NCBI GenBank assembly: GCA_937876095.1
Contig: CALFIE010000069.1
Location: 1 to 36,381 of the forward strand
DNA length: 36,381 nt
Direction: 5' to 3'
DNA from: an uncultured Flavobacteriales bacterium
GTDB taxonomy: Bacteria; Bacteroidota; Bacteroidia; Flavobacteriales; Weeksellaceae
The notes beneath the pieces were generated by a model that did no database searches, had not been told where the DNA came from, and was given only the letters and a program-made list of their open reading frames with translations. The stretch's first letter is position 1, and each line of letters starts with the position of its first letter. This document shows, piece after piece, positions 31,401 through 36,381 of the stretch. The translations under genes and the position numbers were made by a program.

Positions 31401-33234
31401 CATTTGGTGTAGAAGCACTAAGTACTACCCAAGTTGCTCCATTATCTGTTGTGTAATCTATTTTTACATTGGCAACATTGTATGGAGCTGCAGTAGTAGT
31501 TACTACATTCCATGTAACAGCAGATGCCGAATTATTGTAGCCAGAAGTTGAAGTTACAATAAAAGGACCTGCACTACCAACTGTAATAGCTTGAGTTGCA
31601 AATTGAGTTTGTTGTTCAGCTGCATTTGCATTGTTATCTCTTACTGTAACTGCAAAATTAGAAGTTCTTGCAACGGTAGAAACAGATTCCCAAGTATTGA
31701 GAGCATTATTTAAAGTTCCCGCCATTACCGAAGAAAATTTTGGGAAATATCTTGTTGGACTTGTTACAGGATTGAAGGATCTAAAAGACCCACCACTAGT
31801 AGTAGTGCCTATATTGGTTTTATTAATAGTTACAGATGCATCATCAATTTCTTCCCAACAATAAGTAATAGGATCATTTTCAGGGTCCGTTGCTGATGCA
31901 GTTAAAACAAAAGCAGTACCTTTTGGTATAGTATAAGCAGGCAAAGCCGCAATCACAGGTGGATTATTTGTAATAGCAGTTTCTACATCACAAGTTTTAG
32001 AAATAAGATTTGCTTGTACTTGTCCGATGCTTACTTTATGAAAATAAGGATCAGAGTGTGCTTGAATATCAGTAGAAGAACCTGTAATACCAGCATATCC
32101 CATAATTGTAGAACCAGATCCAGGTTCTACATTCACACCTGTACCTTCCAAACTGTGTGCAAAAGTATGGTTTGCTCCAAACTGGTGCCCCAATTCGTGA
32201 GCTACATAGTCAATATCAAAATTATCACCTTGCGGAATTCCATCTGCAGGTGAGGTATATCCTGAACCTTTTCCTTCAGGAACTGCCGCTGTTGGATTCA
32301 CACAAATACAACCAATACAACCTGCATTACCACCACCACCAGAATCACCGAACAAGTGGCCAATGTCATAATTGGCATTACCAACTACACTAGTCAAAGT
32401 TGATTGCAATTCTGTATTCCAAGCACCACCTGAACCAGTTGCAGAAGGAGAATAAGGATCTGTTGATGCATTGGTATATATAAGAGCAGGATAATTTTGT
32501 AAATTTAGGTGTAATGCAAAATCTTTTTCGAAAACGCCATTACATCTTGTTAATGTGGCATTTATTGCGGTTAATGCACCAGCAACACCTCCAAAATAGG
32601 TGGTGTATTCAGCTGTTACAGACATAGCCAAACGCAATGTTCTATATTTTTTATCTGAAGATTTAGAAAAATCAAGAGGATTATTGGTAAATGTTTTACC
32701 TTGCTCGTACAAATTTTCAATTTGTTGTTTAGACAATTGATTTTCATTCATAGAACAAAGAAATCCTCTATTACCAGTATTAACTGTTTTCTTGTGGACA
32801 CCGTAAACCGTCTTAGATGTGTTTATGGGATCAATGAATTGATATTCTCCATTTTTGATAATCATAGATTGAAAATCATTTGGCGCCAAAGAAAATCGAA
32901 TTTGTTTTAATGGGTCATTTATGCCAACACCAGAGTAGGATCCCAATTGATATTGATCAGCAAGTTCTTTTACTACAACTGGGAAACTATAGACCGCGAA
33001 TTTCTCTACCATACCATCTAAAGTTGGAATAGAGATTACCACGGGTTTAGAATTTTTCCCAAATTCTTGTACATTTTTGAGTTGAGACCTCAATAAATTG
33101 ATATCCAATTTATAAAGAATAGCTGGTCCTGAGTTCTCTCTTATTTTTTTGCCTTCCATAGACGTGGTAGTCCATTGCGAAAAAGACAACAAGAATAGGA
33201 ATCCGGTCAGCAAAAAGGTAAATATTTTTTTCAT
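28471..33234 (-). CDS. Secreted reprolysin-like metalloprotease with six Fn3, two GEVED and a T9SS sorting domain
   Basis: 1587 residues. Sec signal at 1-19 (KKIFTFLLTGFLFLLSF), then a propeptide-like region to about 195. The metzincin catalytic domain (about 195-415) has the zinc motif HELGHQFGANH (His346, Glu347, His350, His356) and a Met-turn SGSTIMGY (Met378). A cadherin/Ig-like segment follows (about 424-650), then Fn3 module 1 (655-738), GEVED 1 (741-895), Fn3 modules 2-6 (about 900-1343), GEVED 2 (1346-1503) and a C-terminal sorting domain (IQIFPNPTSDLLNFTK, to the end). Sorting domains of this kind direct export through the type IX system to the cell surface or medium. It is a paralogue of the gene at 33406. 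The tandem Fn3 block could have been mis-assembled. Host substrate unknown. Confidence 0.9.
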   Translation of the reverse strand: MKKIFTFLLTGFLFLLSFSQWTTTSMEGKKIRENSGPAILYKLDINLLRSQLKNVQEFGKNSKPVVISIPTLDGMVEKFAVYSFPVVVKELADQYQLGSYSGVGINDPLKQIRFSLAPNDFQSMIIKNGEYQFIDPINTSKTVYGVHKKTVNTGNRGFLCSMNENQLSKQQIENLYEQGKTFTNNPLDFSKSSDKKYRTLRLAMSVTAEYTTYFGGVAGALTAINATLTRCNGVFEKDFALHLNLQNYPALIYTNASTDPYSPSATGSGGAWNTELQSTLTSVVGNANYDIGHLFGDSGGGGNAGCIGCICVNPTAAVPEGKGSGYTSPADGIPQGDNFDIDYVAHELGHQFGANHTFAHSLEGTGVNVEPGSGSTIMGYAGITGSSTDIQAHSDPYFHKVSIGQVQANLISKTCDVETAITNNPPVIAALPAYTIPKGTAFVLTASATDPENDPITYCWEEIDDASVTINKTNIGTTTSGGSFRSFNPVTSPTRYFPKFSSVMAGTLNNALNTWESVSTVARTSNFAVTVRDNNANAAEQQTQFATQAITVGSAGPFIVTSTSGYNNSASAVTWNVVTTTAAPYNVANVKIDYTTDNGATWVVLSASTPNDGTENFTFTGVTAGSTVKVRVSAIGNVFYAVGPMTITTIATCSSAAPTNVVVSAITQTQANVTWGASTGATYEVRYRVVGSTTWTTVNVATNSYLITGLTESTQYEVQVANVCSGVTGTFSASTLFTTLGMTYCPIASTNTGDEYISQVKVTPTGGPAVMTSDSGASFYTDYTTDPTRLVTLVLGSTGNALSVTKFWTSTQWNETVTVWIDFNRNGVFEDATEKVVSTPGNTVNPATGTFTVPTTAYGGPLPTRMRVIMKYSSAPTNACTGFTYGEIEDYAVKFTGSVPCAATIPTGLVVSNISSTTATATWTANTTNGATYSLQYRPVGSTTWTTVPLTTNTYNFTGLTTCTPYEIQVASVCGTVIGTYSTPVNFTTCCNNTPTGITVTNITSTTAVANWTAVPNGATYSFQYRVLGAATWTTLNLTTNTYNFAGLTTCTTYEFRVATVCGTSIGTYSTPTVFTTCCTNPPTNVTVTTITPTSATVNWTPSSSNTTYVVQYRPLGSTTWTTVPVTGTSYNIIGLNASTQYQVQVAATCSTVTGTYTTPVVFTTLCNTNPPTNVTVTNITSYTADVSWNAILGVTYIVRYRITGTTTWTTVPAATNNITLTGLAAYAQYEVQVATVCLGVTGAFTNSVIFTTKADCLTPPLGLSVTGITNSQALVSWDAFTGATYVVRYRKIGANSWTVVNSATNSYLLTNLLDYTTYEVQVLNVCSGTPSTNYTQSYIFITLPVKVYCTMGSQTPGPEFISNVEITPIGTGLTTMTSASGSSSYSNYTADANRLITLYQASLNNKISVSKGWQSTHYDEAIKVWIDFNRDGLFESTEVILNSPANQTTPIEGTFNVPTTAFLSMNDTKLLVMRVALSRDTTPVTCVDFVNGEVEDYAVKILPINTPIVGLPGIQIFPNPTSDLLNFTKVKPGAGYKIYNEAGRLVMSGVIAESSISVKHLLDGVYIIAIDNYGETKQIKFIKDTE
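29206..30537 (-). repeat. Five tandem Fn3-module repeats
   Basis: Codes for residues 900-1343 of the large protease. Five modules of about 88 residues, each beginning with Cys and a PTxxxV-type strand and holding a TTWTTV-like strand, a YEVQV-like strand and an internal Cys (VCG or ATCS). Units 2-4 are the most alike, which fits recent internal duplication. The shorter paralogue has none of these five. Confidence 0.85.
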
Positions 33235-33259
33235 ATTTATGAATATTTTTAAGATTTAA

Positions 33260-33267
33260 CAAATTTA
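33260..33267 (-). promoter_or_regulatory. -7 box TAAATTTG for the large protease gene
   Basis: Minus-strand TAAATTTG, 25 bases before the ATG. A TTG core (GTTG) lies upstream at 22 bases spacing, longer than the usual 19, so the promoter call is tentative. Confidence 0.4.
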
Positions 33268-33353
33268 ATTAAAAATTGTCATCTAATCACAACATCTATT
33301 CGTTAAATTTTAATTTTTTTTATACAAACTAATTTTTGGTTATTAATAGTAAT

Positions 33354-33390
33354 AAAAAAATCCTTAAGATTACGTCTTAAGGATTTTTTA
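33354..33390 (-). terminator. Terminator of the shorter protease gene
   Basis: TCCTTAAGA / TCTTAAGGA stem (33361-33369 and 33375-33383) with a TTACG loop and A/T runs on both sides; the T run on the minus strand fits the gene ending at 33406. Confidence 0.85.
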
Positions 33391-33405
33391 TAATTAAATC
33401 TGACC

Positions 33406-36327
33406 TTATTTTTTTATGAATTTTTGTTGTATGGTCTGATTTTCGGTTTCTATTGAAATTACATACACTCCTTTCACAAGTTTTTGTACAGAAATTTTAT
33501 GATCAAGTATGGTTCCTTTTGAAACCAATTGACCTACTGCATTGTGAATTTTATATGGAGTTTTATCAGCAACTTTAGTAATATTCAAAATATCTGTAGT
33601 TGGATTTGGATAAATTTGAATAGATTCTGCAATTGCATCTTTTACACCCAAAGTTGGAGTAATTTTCACTGCATAATCTTCTATTTCACCGTAAGCAATA
33701 TTATTGCAAGCATCTGAAGGTTGGTTATTATACTGCATAATTACTCTCATTATTACAGTGTCAGTTCCTGCATATGCATTTGCTGGTACTGCAAATGTTC
33801 CAGTTACCGGAGTAGTCTTATCTGGAGACGTCGTCAAAATAATTTCTGAAACTTCAAAACTACCATTTCTGTCGAAATCAATCCAAGCGGTAACACCTTC
33901 ATCATATTGAGTTGCTGGCCAATCTTTGGTAACTGAAATTGAATTTCCAGTTGTTCCTTGTTGCAAAGTTATTAATCTAGCGCTGTCATTTGTGTAGTCA
34001 GAATAAGTAGTAGCTGCAGAAGTACTTACCATTGCAGTTCCAGTAGAAGGGGTTACTGTAACATTTGAAATGTAATCCTCACTGGCATCACCAGAATTTA
34101 CAGCGCAAACTTGATATAATAATGTTGTGAAATTTGTTGATGTAGAAAATGCTCCTGTTGTTCCACTACAAATATTAGCTACTTGTACTTCATATTGAGT
34201 TCCTTCAGTCAAACCACTCAATAAAATAGAGTTGATAGATGATGAAACAATGGTCCAAGTTGTTGTACCAACTATTCGGTATTGTACTGAGTAAGTTGCA
34301 CCTGAAGAAGCAGCCCAACTAACTTGTGCTTGATTTTGAGAAATTCCGGAAACGCTAATTCCTGTTGGTGCAGAAGTGGAACATCCCGCTAAAGCAGCTA
34401 CCGTTACAGGACCTACTGCATAAAATACATTGTTAATTGCAGAAATTCTTATTTTGAAAGTTGCACCAGTACTAAAAGTAGGGAAACTAAAAGATTCTGC
34501 ACCATCATTTGGAGTAGATGCTGTTAAAACAGTCCATGTTGCACCATTGTCTGTGGTATAATCTATTTTCACATTGGCAACACTATATGGTGCGTTGTTG
34601 GTATTTACCACATCCCAAGTTAAAGCACCAGCTGCATTATTATAAACAGTAGTAGATGTTAGTTTAAATGGACCAGCTGCTCCCACATTGATGGTCTGTT
34701 GAGCACTTTTGGTTTGTTGTGATGTACTACTTGCATTATTATCTCTTACCGTAATTGCAAAATTGGTTTGTCTTTGTACAAGCGAAACAGTTTCCCAGCC
34801 TGCCGTATCTGTTAAATTCCCATTCATTACAGTAGAAAATTTAGGGAAATATCTTGTCGGTGTATTGGTTGGTGGTAATGATCTAAAATCTGCACCACTT
34901 GAATTGGTGCCATTTGTTGTTGTAATTTCATTACCTGCATCATCAAATTGTTCCCAACAATAAGTCATAGGATCACCTTCTGGATCTGTTACCGTTGCTG
35001 TAAGTACAAATGCAGTTCCTTTAGGAATAGAATACGTTGGTAATGCTGAAATTACAGGAGGACTATTAGAAACAGCTGTTTCCACATCGCAAGTTTTTGA
35101 ATTTAAATTATTTTGAACTTGAACAATACTCGCTGCATGAAAATAAGGATCAGAATGTGCTTGTACGTCTGCACTAGTAATACCAGCATAACCCATAATT
35201 GTGGAACCTGAACCAGGCTCCATATTCACTCCAGTTCCTTCTAAGTTAAAAGAGAAAGTATGGTTTGCACCAAGTTGGTGTCCTATTTCGTGTGCTACAT
35301 AATCAATATCAAAATAATCACCTTGTGGATTTCCATCTCCAGGTGAAGTAAATCCAGAACCTTTACCTTCCGGTACTGAACTGGTAGGATTTACACAAAT
35401 ACAACCAATACAACCTGCGTTTCCACCGCCACCAGATGCACCAAATAAGTGACCAATATCATAATTCGCGTTTCCAACTACACTGGTAAGTGTAGATTGT
35501 AATTCGGTATTCCAAGCACCACCTGCTCCAGACGAAGCAGCTGAATAAGGATCAGTAGAAGCATCGGTGTAAATTAACGCTGGGTAATTTTGTAAATTAA
35601 GATGCAATGCGAAGTCTTTTTCGAAAACTCCATTACATCTTGTTAAGGTTGCATTAATCGCTGCTAAAGCACCCGAAGTTCCGCCGAAATAAGTGGTGTA
35701 TTCTGCTGTTACAGAAACTACCAATCTTAAAGTTCGGTATTTCTGATCAGAATTTTTTGAAAATTCATTGGTGGTGTTAATGAATTTTTTACCAGACTTG
35801 TATAAGTCTGCAATTTGTTTTTTTGAAAGAACACTCTCATTCATTGAACAGAGAAAACCTTGTCCATCTGTATTATGAGTTTTAGCATGAACTCCATAGA
35901 CTGTTTTTTCTTTGTTTTGTGGTTCTATAAATTGATAAACACCATCTTTCACAATCATAGATTGAAAATCGTTTGGCGCAGTAGAAAAACGAATAGTTTT
36001 TCTAGGATCATCTATCCCAACTCCTATGTATGAACCTAATTGGTATTTGTCTGCCAATTCTTTTACAACCACAGGAAAACTATACACAGAAAATCTCTCG
36101 ATAGTTCCACCTAAAGTTGGTAATGAAATTTCAACAGGTTTTGCATTTGCACCCATTTCTTGGGCACTTGCTAATTGAGCTCTAATTGTTTGTAAATCTA
36201 CACTGTAATATTCTACAGGAACTTTGGTGTTTCTTATTTTTTCACCTTGCATAGTTGTTCTGCTCCATTGCGCAAAACCACTCACAAAAAACAACGTACC
36301 AAGTAATAAAGTAAATAATTTTTTCAT
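33406..36327 (-). CDS. Secreted reprolysin-like metalloprotease with one Fn3, one GEVED and a T9SS sorting domain
   Basis: 973 residues, same plan as the downstream paralogue but shorter. Signal peptide 1-19 (KKLFTLLLGTLFFVSGF), propeptide region to about 195, metzincin domain with HEIGHQLGANH (His346, Glu347, His350, His356) and Met-turn SGSTIMGY (Met378). The motif residues have exactly the same numbers as in the paralogue. Then the Ig-like segment (about 422-645), one Fn3 (649-735), one GEVED (about 739-890) and the sorting domain (IQIYPNPTTDILNITK). Substrate unknown; a secreted broad protease is the family expectation. A partial -7 box (minus-strand ATCTTTG) lies at the right edge at 36375-36381. 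The gene is transcribed toward the large copy, with a terminator between them. Confidence 0.92.
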   Translation of the reverse strand: MKKLFTLLLGTLFFVSGFAQWSRTTMQGEKIRNTKVPVEYYSVDLQTIRAQLASAQEMGANAKPVEISLPTLGGTIERFSVYSFPVVVKELADKYQLGSYIGVGIDDPRKTIRFSTAPNDFQSMIVKDGVYQFIEPQNKEKTVYGVHAKTHNTDGQGFLCSMNESVLSKKQIADLYKSGKKFINTTNEFSKNSDQKYRTLRLVVSVTAEYTTYFGGTSGALAAINATLTRCNGVFEKDFALHLNLQNYPALIYTDASTDPYSAASSGAGGAWNTELQSTLTSVVGNANYDIGHLFGASGGGGNAGCIGCICVNPTSSVPEGKGSGFTSPGDGNPQGDYFDIDYVAHEIGHQLGANHTFSFNLEGTGVNMEPGSGSTIMGYAGITSADVQAHSDPYFHAASIVQVQNNLNSKTCDVETAVSNSPPVISALPTYSIPKGTAFVLTATVTDPEGDPMTYCWEQFDDAGNEITTTNGTNSSGADFRSLPPTNTPTRYFPKFSTVMNGNLTDTAGWETVSLVQRQTNFAITVRDNNASSTSQQTKSAQQTINVGAAGPFKLTSTTVYNNAAGALTWDVVNTNNAPYSVANVKIDYTTDNGATWTVLTASTPNDGAESFSFPTFSTGATFKIRISAINNVFYAVGPVTVAALAGCSTSAPTGISVSGISQNQAQVSWAASSGATYSVQYRIVGTTTWTIVSSSINSILLSGLTEGTQYEVQVANICSGTTGAFSTSTNFTTLLYQVCAVNSGDASEDYISNVTVTPSTGTAMVSTSAATTYSDYTNDSARLITLQQGTTGNSISVTKDWPATQYDEGVTAWIDFDRNGSFEVSEIILTTSPDKTTPVTGTFAVPANAYAGTDTVIMRVIMQYNNQPSDACNNIAYGEIEDYAVKITPTLGVKDAIAESIQIYPNPTTDILNITKVADKTPYKIHNAVGQLVSKGTILDHKISVQKLVKGVYVISIETENQTIQQKFIKK

Positions 36328-36381
36328 TTATAAATAATTTTAATAATTTATGATTTTAATGAATTTCTATGCTCCAAAGAT

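Overview
The window is almost entirely from a low-GC member of the Bacteroidota, most likely class Flavobacteriia and probably near the Weeksellaceae (Chryseobacterium-like). The support is: an exbB-exbD-exbD-tonB cluster, a bacillithiol deacetylase gene, a PUR-family DUF3276 gene, a bTHX ribosomal protein, an elongated NusB, two secreted proteases ending in a type IX secretion (T9SS) sorting domain, A-rich leaders without Shine-Dalgarno sites, and promoter boxes of the TTTG-N19-TAnnTTTG type. The genus cannot be fixed from sequence reading alone.

The first ~750 bases do not belong with the rest. They are very GC-rich and hold the 3' end of a proteobacterial-type ruvB and part of an unrecognised gene. 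The sequence switches within about a dozen bases (about 745-757) to AT-rich DNA in the middle of a leucyl-tRNA synthetase gene that has lost its 5' end. Two broken housekeeping genes meeting at an abrupt composition step look like a chimeric contig join.

Layout after the join. 752-3178: leuS, 5'-truncated, with an in-gene heptamer repeat and an enlarged insertion before KMSKS. 3456-9305: TonB energising operon, then a small membrane protein, a PstS-like lipoprotein and a periplasmic TPR protein. 9399-10228: bshB1 and tRNA-His. 10229-10545: a gene-free stretch with a terminator and a structured repeat-like element. 10546-12656 (minus): PUR-family protein and an ABC exporter half. 12758-14489: nusB, a DUF1573 lipoprotein and yajC. 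14558-17271 (minus): AspT/YidE-type transporter and class 1A dihydroorotate dehydrogenase. 17396-18127: a short-chain dehydrogenase. 18170-19918 (minus): aspS. 20155-20382: bTHX. 20439-21699 (minus): DUF937 and DUF2480 proteins. 21760-24679: lpxB and comEC. 24782-28252: succinate dehydrogenase/fumarate reductase operon (C-A-B). 28471-36327 (minus): two paralogous multidomain metalloproteases.

Most genes are core functions: translation (leuS, aspS, tRNA-His, bTHX), envelope energetics (TonB system, lipid A synthesis), redox (bacillithiol, SdhCAB) and pyrimidine synthesis. The accessory part is the protease pair at the right end, where one copy has gained a block of five fibronectin III modules plus a second GEVED domain. 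I found no CRISPR array, phage, transposase or clearly new defence system. The points most worth checking are the chimeric join, the leuS repeat and insertion, promoter boxes that abut start codons (possible leaderless mRNAs), the structured element after tRNA-His, the lactococcal-type PyrD, and the Fn3 expansion.
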